Part shown: positions 1 through 9,728 of the stretch, in pieces
Position numbering within the stretch: the stretch's first letter is position 1
How the letters are laid out: every line of letters starts with the position of its first letter
Source of the DNA: Conexibacter woesei DSM 14684
GTDB taxonomy: Bacteria > Actinomycetota > Thermoleophilia > Solirubrobacterales > Solirubrobacteraceae
Direction of reading: 5' to 3'
NCBI RefSeq assembly: GCF_000025265.1
Contig: NC_013739.1
Location: forward strand, 744,001 to 808,000
Length of the DNA: 64,000 nt
Notes under the pieces: model-generated
Database searches by the model: none
Seen by the model: only the letters and a program-made list of their open reading frames with translations
What the model was told of the DNA's origin: nothing
Program-made: the position numbers and the translations under genes

Positions 1-69
1 GCGTTGTGGATGTGTCGCGGGCTGGCGGCTGGGTGGGTAGCCTCGCTGCAGGCGGGAGGTGCCTGGGGA

Positions 70-2022
<1,953 letters not shown>

Positions 2023-2055
2023 CGACGGCTGAGCCACCTCCCGCCGCTCGACGGG

Positions 2056-2061
2056 TAGGAT
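2056..2061 (+). promoter_or_regulatory. Putative -10 box TAGGAT
   Basis: TAGGAT ends 9 bases before the ATG at 2071. There is no Shine-Dalgarno match, so a very short or absent leader is inferred. Confidence 0.4.
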
Positions 2062-2070
2062 TGGGACTTC

Positions 2071-2790
2071 ATGGGTCTGCTGGACGACGCGATCCGCGAG
2101 CATCTGGAGCTCAAGCGCCGCCGTGGTGCCGATCCGACCGAGGTCGCCCGCGCCGAGCAGGAAGCGCTTGGGCCGGTGCGCCGCGAGCCTGAACCCTCTG
2201 CGCCGGTCGCGGAGGACCATCACGACGCCGAGGCGCCTGCGCACGACGCACCGCACGCGCACCAGCCGGAGCCGCCCGCCCCGGTCGCCGACGAGCAGAC
2301 GCGGATCATCCTGCCCGACGACGACGAGCGCGAGCCCGAGCGGCACGCGCCGGAGACCGAGAGCCGCGAGCCCGAGCGCCGCGCGCCGGAGCCGGAGGCC
2401 CAGGAGCCGCCCGCCGACCCGCCTCCGGCCCCGCCGGCCGCCGCCGCGCCGCACAGCGACGAGCCGCGCCCGCCGGCGCCGCACCGCGACGAGCCGCACC
2501 ACGACGAGCCCGTCGACCCGCGCCAGAGCGACATCGTCCACCAGCCGACGACCGAGTTCCGTGTCGAGGACCACGACGACGAGCCGTTCCCGCCCGCGCC
2601 GCCGCGCCGCGAGCCGCGCGAGCCTCGCGAGCCCGACCATCGCGACGAGCGCGCCGACAGCGACGAGCCGCAGCGCTCGCCGGACGAGGACGTGCTGGAG
2701 GAGACGCCCGACTTCCTCCAGGAGACGCCCGAGCACGACCGTCTCTGGTTCGAGCAGAGACCGCCGCGCGACTTCGACTTCGACGACTGA
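2071..2790 (+). CDS. Acidic proline-rich disordered protein
   Basis: Function unknown. The 239-residue protein starts with a short ordered segment (MGLLDDAIREHLELKRRRG) predicted to be helical; the rest is low-complexity Pro, Glu, Asp, Arg and His sequence that should be unstructured. There is no signal peptide or membrane segment. The N-terminal block resembles one I recall from other actinobacterial proteins of unknown function, but I cannot name a family. It lies 48 bases after the diguanylate cyclase gene with its own TAGGAT box at 2056-2061, so it may be transcribed separately. The regular third-position GC and a defined start support a real gene despite the biased composition. Confidence 0.65.
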   Translation: MGLLDDAIREHLELKRRRGADPTEVARAEQEALGPVRREPEPSAPVAEDHHDAEAPAHDAPHAHQPEPPAPVADEQTRIILPDDDEREPERHAPETESREPERRAPEPEAQEPPADPPPAPPAAAAPHSDEPRPPAPHRDEPHHDEPVDPRQSDIVHQPTTEFRVEDHDDEPFPPAPPRREPREPREPDHRDERADSDEPQRSPDEDVLEETPDFLQETPEHDRLWFEQRPPRDFDFDD

Positions 2791-2907
2791 AGCACCGGAA
2801 CCAGGCGCGTCGGCGCGCCTCTGACCGTAAAGTCCCCTCGCTCAGCTGCCGATACCACACCTGCCTGGTGGGCTCGGACGGCCCACACTGGAGGGCAAGG
2901 ACGCAAG

Positions 2908-2942
2908 AAGGGGCGCCTCGGCCGGGGCGCCCCTTCGCTTTT
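2908..2942. terminator. Bidirectional hairpin terminator
   Basis: An 11-bp stem (GAAGGGGCGCC paired with GGCGCCCCTTC) with a short loop is followed by CGCTTTT on the plus strand and TTCTT on the minus strand. It lies between the convergent 2071-2790 gene and glutamate dehydrogenase and can serve both. The plus strand just before it (about 2840-2910) carries a further hairpin (GTGGGC...GCCCAC). Confidence 0.7.
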
Positions 2943-4207
2943 CAGAAGTTGCCGCGCAGCCGTGCCGCCTCGACGACCCGCTCGATCCCGATCTCGTACG
3001 CGGCGACACGCAGCGAGTTGCCGTCGGCTTCCTTCGCACGCGCCGCCACCTCGCGGTAGGCGCGCCGCATGATCGTGCCGAGCTTGTCGTTGACCTCGCG
3101 CTCGTCCCAGCGGAAGTGCTGCAGGTTCTGCACCCACTCGAAGTAGGAGACGACGACGCCGCCGGCGTTCGCCATCACGTCGGGCACGACGAAGATCCCC
3201 TTCTCGCTCAGCAGCTCGTCGGCCTGCGGCGTCGTCGGGCTGTTCGCGCCCTCGACGACCATCCGGCAGTCGAGCAGGTGGGCGTTGGACGCATGGATCA
3301 TCCCGCCGAGCGCCGCCGGCACGAAGACGTCGCAGCGGGTCGCGAGGAACTCCTCGCCGCTGACGGGCTCGACCCCGTCGGCGACGAACTCCGCCACGCT
3401 GCCGCCGGCGCGCACGTGCGCCGCCAGCGCCTCGGCGTCGAGGCCCCGCTCCGCGCGGATCGCGCCGGACGCGTCGGCCACGGCTACCACGCGCGCGCCG
3501 AGCTGCTGCATCAGCCTCCCGACCCACGAGCCGACGTTGCCGTAGCCCTGGATCGCCACCGTCGCCTCCTGTGGCACCAGGTTCACGGCCTGCGCCGCCT
3601 CGCGGAACAGATAGACGAGCCCGCGCGCCGTCGCCGACTCGCGCCCGTAGGAGCCCTCCAGCGCGATCGGCTTGCCGGTCACGATCCCCGGCGTGTAGCC
3701 GTGGCCCTTGCCGTACTCGTCCATCATCCACGCCATCACCTGCGCGTTGGTGTTGACGTCCGGCGCCGGGATGTCGCGCGTCGGCCCGAGCACCTTGTCG
3801 ATCCGCTGCGTGAACGCGCGCGTCAGCTTCTCCAGCTCCTGCGCCGACAGCTCGGACGGGTCGCAGTTGACGCCGCCCTTCGCGCCGCCGAACGGCACGC
3901 CGACGATCGCGGTCTTCCAGGTCATCAGCGCGGCGAGCGCGCGAAACTCGTCGAGGTCGACCGTCGGGTGGTAGCGGATCCCGCCCTTGAACGGACCGCG
4001 CGCCCCGTTGTGCTGGACGCGGTACCCGGTGAACGTGTGCACTCTGCCGTCGCTCAGCTTGATCGGCAGCTGCACCTGCACCTCGCGGTAGGCGCTCAGC
4101 AGGACGGTCCGCAGGTCGTCCGGGATGCCGAGGCGGTCGGCTGCGAGGTGGAAGTAGTGGCGGACGATCTCGAAGCTGGAGATCTCGGCCTGAGCGGTCG
4201 TGTGCAT
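2942..4207 (-). CDS. Glu/Leu/Phe/Val-type glutamate dehydrogenase
   Basis: Catalyses reversible NAD(P)-dependent oxidative deamination of glutamate to 2-oxoglutarate and ammonia in the cytoplasm. The 421-residue length fits the hexameric class. Visible signatures are the substrate lysine in GPFKGGIRYH (K74), the catalytic lysine in PFGGAKGG (K110) and the Rossmann motif GYGNVGSW near residue 215. I chose ATG 4207 because GGTGGA precedes it at about 5 bases; an upstream ATG at 4246 has no ribosome site and adds 13 poorly conserved residues. It stands alone, convergent to 2071-2790 and tandem with the glycosyltransferase. Coenzyme preference and exact substrate cannot be fixed by eye. Confidence 0.93.
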   Translation of the reverse strand: MHTTAQAEISSFEIVRHYFHLAADRLGIPDDLRTVLLSAYREVQVQLPIKLSDGRVHTFTGYRVQHNGARGPFKGGIRYHPTVDLDEFRALAALMTWKTAIVGVPFGGAKGGVNCDPSELSAQELEKLTRAFTQRIDKVLGPTRDIPAPDVNTNAQVMAWMMDEYGKGHGYTPGIVTGKPIALEGSYGRESATARGLVYLFREAAQAVNLVPQEATVAIQGYGNVGSWVGRLMQQLGARVVAVADASGAIRAERGLDAEALAAHVRAGGSVAEFVADGVEPVSGEEFLATRCDVFVPAALGGMIHASNAHLLDCRMVVEGANSPTTPQADELLSEKGIFVVPDVMANAGGVVVSYFEWVQNLQHFRWDEREVNDKLGTIMRRAYREVAARAKEADGNSLRVAAYEIGIERVVEAARLRGNF

Positions 4208-4297
4208 GGGTCCACCAAGTATCCGCCGCGCATCGGCGCGATGCACGGTTGAGCGGGGAGACGCGCGGGCGGGCGCCGGCTGCCGAGCCGCGTCCGC

Positions 4298-5686
4298 CTA
4301 CGCCGCCGAGGCGCGCGCGGCGAGTGCGCGCAGCGAGGCGACGCCGTCTGCGCCGAACGCCGGCGCGGCGGGCGCGGCGTGGGCGCGCTCCGACAGCAGC
4401 GCGTCGACGCTCGCCGGCAGCCGCTCGCGCACCGCCGCGTCGATCGGGCCGACGACGGCGAGCAGGTGCGCGGTGCCGTCCTCGTCGAGGCCGAGCGCCT
4501 GCGTCAGCGCGGCGAGCGCGCGCTCCGCCGCGACCGGCGTCAGCGCGCTGGCGTCGATCGCGAGCGTCGCGTCGACGCGGCCGTCGAACTGTCCTCCGTA
4601 CGCGGCCAGCAGCGCCGGGTGCTCGACCAGCTCGTCGGCGAACGCGAGTGTGACGAAGCGGCGCGCGCCCGCGAGCGGGTCGGAGGAGGCACGCCGCGGA
4701 CGCGCGGCGAGCGCCTCGGCCAGCAGCGCGCGGGCCGGCTCGCACCACGGGTCCGTCGCGGCCGCGCGGGCGGCGAGCGCCATGCCGGGGCGCGCGTCGC
4801 CGCGGGCGATCGCACTGCGCGCGTCGGCGAGGATGCGGCGTGCGTCCGCGCGCTCGGCGTCGCTGACGGCGAGCAGCTCGGTGAACGGGTCGTCGGCGAG
4901 CGACTGCAGTCGCCGCGCGCTGTCGGCGAACGCGGCCCAGACCTCGGCCAGCTCGTCGACGAACGGCGACTCCGACGTCGTACGGCGCAGGAACCAGCGC
5001 TGGAAGGCGAGCGTCTCGCGCAGGCGCGCCGCGCTCTCACCGGCCGCCTCGGGACCGATCGGCCCCGGCGCCTCCGGCAGCCATTCGATCTCCGCGACCG
5101 ACGCGGCCCGCACCGCCAGCCACCAGCCGGCACGCGGGATCGCCGCCGGGATCGGCGCAAGCTGCGGGCGCAGCGCCGACCGGACCGCGATCGACGACGG
5201 CGCGACGCAGTCCTCGCGCAGCAGCCGCCCGACTGGGCGTCCGCGCGGCGGGTCGACCTCCAGCTCGGCCGGCCACAGCGACGGCGTCGCCGTCTGGTCG
5301 CGGTCGTGTCGCAGCAGCTCGCTGTAGACGAGCCCGACCTCGGGGCGCCGCTCCAGCAGCGCGACCTGTGCGGCCAGCCGGCCGCTGGGCCAGCGGTCGC
5401 CGGCGGCGAGCGGGACGAGCACGTCGCCGCTCGCCTCGCCGAGCGCGCGGTCGAGCGCGGCCGCCTGGCCGGCGTGCGGCTGGCGGATCACGCGCACGCG
5501 ACCGGGATGGCGGCGGGCGTACTCGTCGAGCACGCCGGCGGTTCCGTCCTGCGATCCGTCGTCGACGGCGATCAGCTCGATCGCCGTCGCCGGATACGTC
5601 TGCGCGAGCGCGTCGTCGAGCGAATCGGCGACGCGATCCTCGTCCTGATGGGCGGTGACGAGGACACTCACGAGCGGCAGGTTCAT
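4298..5686 (-). CDS. Family 2 glycosyltransferase, altered DXD motif
   Basis: A 462-residue cytosolic protein with an N-terminal GT-A fold: VSVLVTAHQDED opens it and a nucleotide-sugar DDGS motif follows in AVDDGSQDGT. The usual metal-binding LDADD segment reads PLAAGD here, in an otherwise typical context (GDVLVPLAAGDRW, then VGLVYS), so two acidic residues are missing. The C-terminal half is Ala-rich, predicted helical, and not recognised. ATG 5686 gives the canonical family start (MNLPLVSVLVTAHQD); the frame upstream of it is unconserved. The acceptor and sugar are unknown, and loss of the DXD may mean altered metal use or no activity. Confidence 0.8.
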   Translation of the reverse strand: MNLPLVSVLVTAHQDEDRVADSLDDALAQTYPATAIELIAVDDGSQDGTAGVLDEYARRHPGRVRVIRQPHAGQAAALDRALGEASGDVLVPLAAGDRWPSGRLAAQVALLERRPEVGLVYSELLRHDRDQTATPSLWPAELEVDPPRGRPVGRLLREDCVAPSSIAVRSALRPQLAPIPAAIPRAGWWLAVRAASVAEIEWLPEAPGPIGPEAAGESAARLRETLAFQRWFLRRTTSESPFVDELAEVWAAFADSARRLQSLADDPFTELLAVSDAERADARRILADARSAIARGDARPGMALAARAAATDPWCEPARALLAEALAARPRRASSDPLAGARRFVTLAFADELVEHPALLAAYGGQFDGRVDATLAIDASALTPVAAERALAALTQALGLDEDGTAHLLAVVGPIDAAVRERLPASVDALLSERAHAAPAAPAFGADGVASLRALAARASAA

Positions 5687-5738
5687 GCTCGCGGTGATCG
5701 TCGCGAACGGGGAGGACTTGAGCGCCCGCTCGCGACGT

Positions 5739-5766
5739 TGCGCAGGGTCGGCTCGCCGACCCTGCG
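5739..5766. terminator. Hairpin downstream of repeat protein gene
   Basis: A perfect 12-bp stem GCGCAGGGTCGG/CCGACCCTGCGC with loop CTCG. It lies 17 bases after the stop of the minus-strand gene ending at 5784 and before the glycosyltransferase start. No U-tract follows. Confidence 0.6.
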
Positions 5767-5783
5767 CGATGCGGCCGGTCCGG

Positions 5784-6701
5784 CTAGCTGATCGTGCCCC
5801 GCGTCGCCGGCTTGACGCGGAAGCCGGTGTCCGACCCCGCGCCGCGCGTGAACGTGCCGGTGGCGGCATCGATCACCCAGGGGGACGGCACCTTCGCCGC
5901 GTTCAGGAAGCTCGTGAACTGCCGCGTCGCCTGCGAGCAGCTGAGCGCGTCGGCCGACAGCGTGTAGACGTCGTAGGTGCCCTTCGGGAGGTAGAGGCTG
6001 CCGATGTGGTCGTTGTGCAGCACTCTGAACGGCCCGCACGCGACGCTGCCGTTCGTCGAGGTCCCGCCGCCGCCCGTTCTCGCCGTCGTCAGCTGCTGCT
6101 GGAAGCTCGTTCCCGCGGCGTTTCTGAAGACGCCGCCTCTGGCCGACCCGGACAGCGCCGCGACGCGCCAGCCGTCGGGGAGGTCGCCGTCCGCGTCGTC
6201 GAGGAAGTCGGAGAACAGCGTCGACGCCTGCTGACAGCTGATGCCTCTGCTGAGCAGCGTCGTTCTGTACGCGCCCTTCGGGAAGCTGACGTCACCGATG
6301 CCGTCGTTGTGCAGCACGCTGAACGTCGCGGGGCAGACCGTCGGGCTGCCGGGCGTCGGCGGCGTGGGCGGCGCGGGCGGGTACGCCGCGAGCTTGACCG
6401 AGAAGCCGGTCGAGCTGCCGCTGCGGGTGAAGCTGCGCTTCGACGCGTTGGCGACCCACGGCGAGGGCAGATGACCGTCGTAGTCCTCCAGGAACCGCGA
6501 GAACAGCGTCGACGCCGCGGCGCACGAGACGTCGTTGACCGAGACGGTGTACGCCCCGGCCGGCAGCGACATCGCGCCGATGTGGTCGTCATGCAGGACC
6601 TGGAACGTCGCGGGACATCTCGTCGCCGCAGAGGCCGGCGCCGCGGTCATCGCGGCGGCGGCGAGCCCAAGCGCCGCGATCGTCAGGGCTGTTCGAAACA
6701 T
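5784..6701 (-). CDS. Secreted protein with three VLHNDHIG repeats
   Basis: Function unknown. The 305-residue protein has a clear signal peptide (hydrophobic stretch ending APASA near residue 26) and three tandem repeats of about 85-90 residues. Each opens with a Cys (CPATFQVLHDDHIG, CPATFSVLHNDGIG, CGPFRVLHNDHIG), contains LP or FPKGAY, has a second Cys in SC(A/Q/S)xA, then an FxxFL...LPSPW-like block, and ends with a Gly/Ser/Thr-rich strand. The two conserved cysteines per repeat suggest one disulfide in each. A Pro/Gly linker (PPAPPTPPTPG) separates repeats 1 and 2. ATG 6701 is preferred over 6716 because GAGAG lies upstream. An extracellular role is inferred. Confidence 0.75.
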   Translation of the reverse strand: MFRTALTIAALGLAAAAMTAAPASAATRCPATFQVLHDDHIGAMSLPAGAYTVSVNDVSCAAASTLFSRFLEDYDGHLPSPWVANASKRSFTRSGSSTGFSVKLAAYPPAPPTPPTPGSPTVCPATFSVLHNDGIGDVSFPKGAYRTTLLSRGISCQQASTLFSDFLDDADGDLPDGWRVAALSGSARGGVFRNAAGTSFQQQLTTARTGGGGTSTNGSVACGPFRVLHNDHIGSLYLPKGTYDVYTLSADALSCSQATRQFTSFLNAAKVPSPWVIDAATGTFTRGAGSDTGFRVKPATRGTIS

Positions 6702-6753
6702 CGCTCTCACACGCATGCGGCGGAGCGTAGCGCGTGACCCGCGACGCTGCCGG

Positions 6754-6759
6754 TACGCT
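6754..6759 (+). promoter_or_regulatory. Leaderless-type -10 box TACGCT
   Basis: TACGCT is followed by 7 bases and then ATG 6767, which would put the transcript start at the initiation codon. Confidence 0.45.
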
Positions 6760-6766
6760 CCCGAAG

Positions 6767-7603
6767 ATGGAGCGGAGCGCGCTCGCGGCCAAGGCCGAAC
6801 GCTTTCACGCGCTGCACGCCCAGCCCGGCGTGCTCGCGCTGCTGAACGCCTGGGACGCCGGCAGCGCCCGCGTCTTCGAGGCCGCGGGCTGTCCCGCGAT
6901 CGGGACGACGAGCGCCGGCGTCGCCTTTGCGTCCGGCAGACCCGACGGCGAAGCGCTCACGCGTGCGGAGCTGGTCGAGTCGACGGCGCGGATGGCGGCC
7001 GCCGTCGACGTCCCGGTCACCGCCGACATCGAGACCGGCTACGGCGACACGCCGGCCGAGGTCGGCGAGACCGTCACCGCGGTGATCGACGCCGGCGCGG
7101 TCGGGATCAACCTCGAGGACGCGGCGTCGGAGGGCGGCGCGCCGCTGCGCGGCGTCGCCGAGCAGTGCGAGCGCCTGGTGGCGGCGCGCGCGGCGGCGGA
7201 GGCGGCCGGGGTGCGGCTGTTCCTCAACGCCCGCACCGACCTGTGGTGGCAGGCGGTCGGCGAGCCGGAGGCGCGGCTCGAGCTCGCGCTTGCACGGGCG
7301 CGCGCCTACGTCGAGGCCGGCGCGGACGGGCTGTTCGCCCCGGGGCTCGTGGAGCCGGACGAGATCGCCGCGTTCACCGCCTCCGCCGGTGTGCCCGTCA
7401 ACGTGCTCGGCTCGCGCGCGACGCCGTCGCTCGCCGAGCTGGAGCGGCTCGGCGTCAAGCGGCTCAGCGTCGGCTCGGGACCGATCCGCGCCGTGCTGGA
7501 CTTCGCCGGCCGGATCGCGCTCGACGTGCTGGAGACGGGCGACTCGGAGCTGCTCGCCGCCGGCACGCTGACCTACCGCGAAGCGAACGACCTGTTCCGC
7601 TAG
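6767..7603 (+). CDS. Isocitrate lyase/PEP mutase family enzyme
   Basis: A 278-residue cytosolic TIM-barrel enzyme of the isocitrate lyase/phosphoenolpyruvate mutase superfamily, whose members make or break C-C or C-P bonds next to a carboxylate. Family marks are LLNAWDAGSARVFEAAG, the metal-binding DIETGYGD (about 87-94), a GINLEDA segment and LFLNARTDLWW. The Cys-bearing KKCGH loop of true isocitrate and methylisocitrate lyases is absent, so it belongs to the short PEP-mutase-like group of uncertain substrate (oxaloacetate hydrolase or carboxyvinyl-phosphonate mutase-like). ATG 6767 was chosen over a GTG at 6734 because family similarity begins here. It is a single-gene unit convergent with the GntR gene. 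Confidence 0.85.
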   Translation: MERSALAAKAERFHALHAQPGVLALLNAWDAGSARVFEAAGCPAIGTTSAGVAFASGRPDGEALTRAELVESTARMAAAVDVPVTADIETGYGDTPAEVGETVTAVIDAGAVGINLEDAASEGGAPLRGVAEQCERLVAARAAAEAAGVRLFLNARTDLWWQAVGEPEARLELALARARAYVEAGADGLFAPGLVEPDEIAAFTASAGVPVNVLGSRATPSLAELERLGVKRLSVGSGPIRAVLDFAGRIALDVLETGDSELLAAGTLTYREANDLFR

Positions 7604-7633
7604 CGGCCGCTTCCGAGCCCGCCCGCTGGCGGC

Positions 7634-8398
7634 TCAGGCGCCCGGCACCCAGCGCAGCGTGACGCGCCCGCGCCGGCCGCCGCCGAGAGGGGTGGCGGAG
7701 TCGCGTGCGGGGGAGTCCTGCGCGGCGCGGCCGCCCCGCGCGGCGGCCGCGCCGCGAGAGCCCTTTGCCGTGCTCGCCGCCACGTCGGTCGCGCCGCCCG
7801 CGCCGCCCGCCCGCGCCTGTGCGCGCGCCTCGGCGACCTGCTCCGCGAGCACGGTGCGCTGCTGCTCCAGCTCGACCGTCGTCAACAGCCGGCCGGCGCC
7901 GCTGGGTCGCGGCGGCGGAACCGCGGCCGCGTCGCCCGTGGGCGGCAGCGCGGGGAGCGCCGCGAGCTGCGCCTCGAGCGCGGCGATCTGCTCGCGCAGC
8001 GCGCGGCGGCTCGCGGCGTCGCCCGCCGCGCCGTCGTCGGCCGGCTCGACGTAGAGCGCGGCGGCGATCGCGCGCGGGTCGATGCCGCGTCGGCGCGCCT
8101 CGCTCGTCACCGCCGCGGCCAGTTCGGCGACCGCGGTCTCCGGCGGCGGCCCGTCGGCGACGAAGGTCCCCTTGCCGTGGACGACCTGCAGCAGGCCCTC
8201 CTCTTCCAGGCGGGCGAAGACGGCGCGCACGGTGTTGACGTTGACGCCGACGTGGGCGGCCAGCTCTCTGGCGCCGGGCAGGCGCTCGCCGGCGGGCAGC
8301 TGTCCTGTCGTCACGCGTGCGCGCAGGACCCACGCCAGCTGGGTCCCGAGCGGGACCTCGGCGTCGCGGTCGAGCGCGATCGGGTCGAACGGGCTCAC
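7634..8398 (-). CDS. GntR-family transcriptional regulator
   Basis: A DNA-binding repressor-type protein of 254 residues. The N-terminal winged helix spans about residues 15-80 (PLGTQLAWVLRARVTTGQL, then PGARELAAHVGVNVNTVRAVFARLEEEGLL and GKGTFV). The C-terminal part is Ala/Arg-rich with a predicted coiled coil (LREQIAALEAQLAALP and a second helix, LEQQRTVLAEQVAEARAQ), not the FCD or UTRA ligand domain of most GntR proteins. It is closest in layout to the short YtrA group with an added coiled coil. Start GTG 8398 follows a TACCAT box by 10 bases. It is divergent from the MlaE permease, and an inverted repeat at 8424-8443 lies between both promoters, so it probably represses itself and mlaE. 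Confidence 0.85.
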   Translation of the reverse strand: MSPFDPIALDRDAEVPLGTQLAWVLRARVTTGQLPAGERLPGARELAAHVGVNVNTVRAVFARLEEEGLLQVVHGKGTFVADGPPPETAVAELAAAVTSEARRRGIDPRAIAAALYVEPADDGAAGDAASRRALREQIAALEAQLAALPALPPTGDAAAVPPPRPSGAGRLLTTVELEQQRTVLAEQVAEARAQARAGGAGGATDVAASTAKGSRGAAAARGGRAAQDSPARDSATPLGGGRRGRVTLRWVPGA

Positions 8399-8408
8399 GG
8401 TCGCACCG

Positions 8409-8414
8409 ATGGTA
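8409..8414 (-). promoter_or_regulatory. Putative -10 box of gntR gene
   Basis: TACCAT on the minus strand ends 10 bases before GTG 8398, giving an almost leaderless transcript. Confidence 0.4.
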
Positions 8415-8419
8415 CCCGG

Positions 8420-8449
8420 TTGACTGGTCTGTCAGCAGACTAGTAGTGT
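8420..8449 (+). promoter_or_regulatory. mlaE promoter with embedded operator palindrome
   Basis: TTGACT (8420-8425) and TAGTGT (8444-8449) are 18 bases apart. Almost the whole spacer is the inverted repeat CTGGTCTG-TCAG-CAGACTAG (8424-8443, seven of eight base pairs). A repressor bound here would block this promoter and sit at the -35 region of the divergent gntR promoter. The GntR protein encoded next door is the obvious candidate. Confidence 0.6.
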
Positions 8450-8477
8450 CGCCGCAGCGCAACAGTGCTAGATCTCT

Positions 8478-9296
8478 ATGACTCTTCTCTCCGACTCCCT
8501 TCGCCGCCGCTCGATCGCCCCGCCGTTGCGCGACGCGCTCGAGGAGGTCGGCGACATGCTGATCCTCACCGGCAAGACGCTCGTCTCCGCGATCCGGCCG
8601 CCGTACCCCTACGGCGACGAGTTCGTCTCGCAGTTCATGTTCGCGCTGCGCCAGTGCTTCCTCCCGCTCATCCTCACGATGGCGTGCATCTCCTACTCGG
8701 TGCCCGGGCTGCAGGCGGCGAACTTCCTCATGCTGTTCGGCGCGCTGGACCGCATGGGCGGGCTGTTCGTGCTCGCCGTCATCCGCGAGTTCGCGCCGAT
8801 AGTCTGCGCCATCGTCGTCGCCGGAGCGGCCGGCACGGCGATCACCGCGGACCTCGGCGCGCGCAAGATCCGCGAGGAGCTGGACGCGCTCCAGGTGCTC
8901 GGCGTCGATCCCGTCAAGAACCTCGTCGTCCCACGCTTCCTCGCGCTGATAGCGATCACGGCGCTGTTCGACGTCTTCGCGATCGTCTTCGGCATCACCG
9001 GCGGCCTCGCCGCGACGCTCCTCAACGACGCCCGGATCGAGCCGTTCTTCGCGACCTTCTGGACCAGCTCCTCGACGACTGACCTGTGGGGCTCGCTGCT
9101 GAAGTGCACGATCTTCGGCGGCGTCACCGCGATCGTCTGTTGCTACAAGGGGATGACCGTCTCCGGCGGCGCCGCAGGCGTCGGCCGGGCGGTCAACCAG
9201 GCGATCGTCATAGCGTTCCTCGCGATAGGCGTCGTCAACTACGTCTTCACCCAGACGCTGCTGGCGACCCACCCCGAGATCAACCTGATCCGCTGA
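8478..9296 (+). CDS. MlaE/YrbE-family ABC transporter permease
   Basis: Integral membrane permease of the MlaE (YrbE) family, which works with an MlaF-type ATPase and MCE proteins in lipid or sterol transport across the envelope. The 272-residue protein has an amphipathic N-terminus and about five hydrophobic segments. The family core is visible: LFGALDRMGGLFVLAVIREFAPIV, then AGTAITADLGARKIREELDALQVLGVDP. In mce operons two YrbE genes precede six MCE genes; here one copy stands alone with no ATPase, second permease or MCE protein nearby. It starts at ATG 8478, about 28 bases after the promoter, and is convergent with the usp gene 9 bases away. Confidence 0.88.
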   Translation: MTLLSDSLRRRSIAPPLRDALEEVGDMLILTGKTLVSAIRPPYPYGDEFVSQFMFALRQCFLPLILTMACISYSVPGLQAANFLMLFGALDRMGGLFVLAVIREFAPIVCAIVVAGAAGTAITADLGARKIREELDALQVLGVDPVKNLVVPRFLALIAITALFDVFAIVFGITGGLAATLLNDARIEPFFATFWTSSSTTDLWGSLLKCTIFGGVTAIVCCYKGMTVSGGAAGVGRAVNQAIVIAFLAIGVVNYVFTQTLLATHPEINLIR

Positions 9297-9305
9297 CGCA
9301 CGCTC

Positions 9306-9728
9306 CTACGGAGCCGGCACCGCGAGCACCGGCCGGTCGGCCAGGTGCAGCAGCTTGTGCGGCGTCGAGCCGATGATCGCGCCCTTGATCGGGTGGTCGC
9401 CGTAGCTGCCGATCACGATCATGCGCGCGTCGTGCGCGGCCGCCAGCTCCAGCAGCGCGTCGACCGGCCGCCTGTCGATCACCGCCAGCTCCGCCTCGAC
9501 GCCCTCCGCCTCCGCCCGCGCGAACGCGTGCCGCGTGACGCGCTCGCCCAGCTCGCGCACCGCGTCGCGCGCGGCGCCCAGCTCCTCGCCCATCCGCCCC
9601 GGCGGCTCGTAGCCGAACGCGATCACGAGCTTGTCGCCGAGATCGCGCGCCAGCTCGATCGCCACGCGCAGCGCGGCGCGCGCGCCCTCGGAGTCGTCGA
9701 ACCCGACGATCAGCACCCGCTCGGCCAT
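9306..9728 (-). CDS. Universal stress protein (UspA family)
   Basis: A 140-residue cytosolic protein of a single Usp domain. It starts with the typical strand [13 protein letters not shown] and ends with the ATP-binding loop G-x2-G-x9-G-S ([16 protein letters not shown]), then [12 protein letters not shown]-binding Usp proteins act as stress-responsive regulators of partner proteins. The ATG shares one base with the stop of the upstream permease gene (TGATG at 9726-9730), so the two are translationally coupled. A Usp fused to or coupled with a transporter often regulates that transporter; this role is inferred here. Confidence 0.9.
   Translation of the reverse strand: MAERVLIVGFDDSEGARAALRVAIELARDLGDKLVIAFGYEPPGRMGEELGAARDAVRELGERVTRHAFARAEAEGVEAELAVIDRRPVDALLELAAAHDARMIVIGSYGDHPIKGAIIGSTPHKLLHLADRPVLAVPAP

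Noticed and set aside
2840-2942. Genuine cyclic di-GMP-I riboswitch
   Set aside because: Two conserved words are present but the P2 hairpin between them is missing and no plus-strand gene follows closely. Kept only as a finding.
2220-4748. 842-codon open frame on the minus strand across three genes
   Set aside because: It runs antisense or out of frame to glutamate dehydrogenase and the 2071 gene, has low-complexity Arg/Ala sequence and no recognisable domain; a by-product of high GC.
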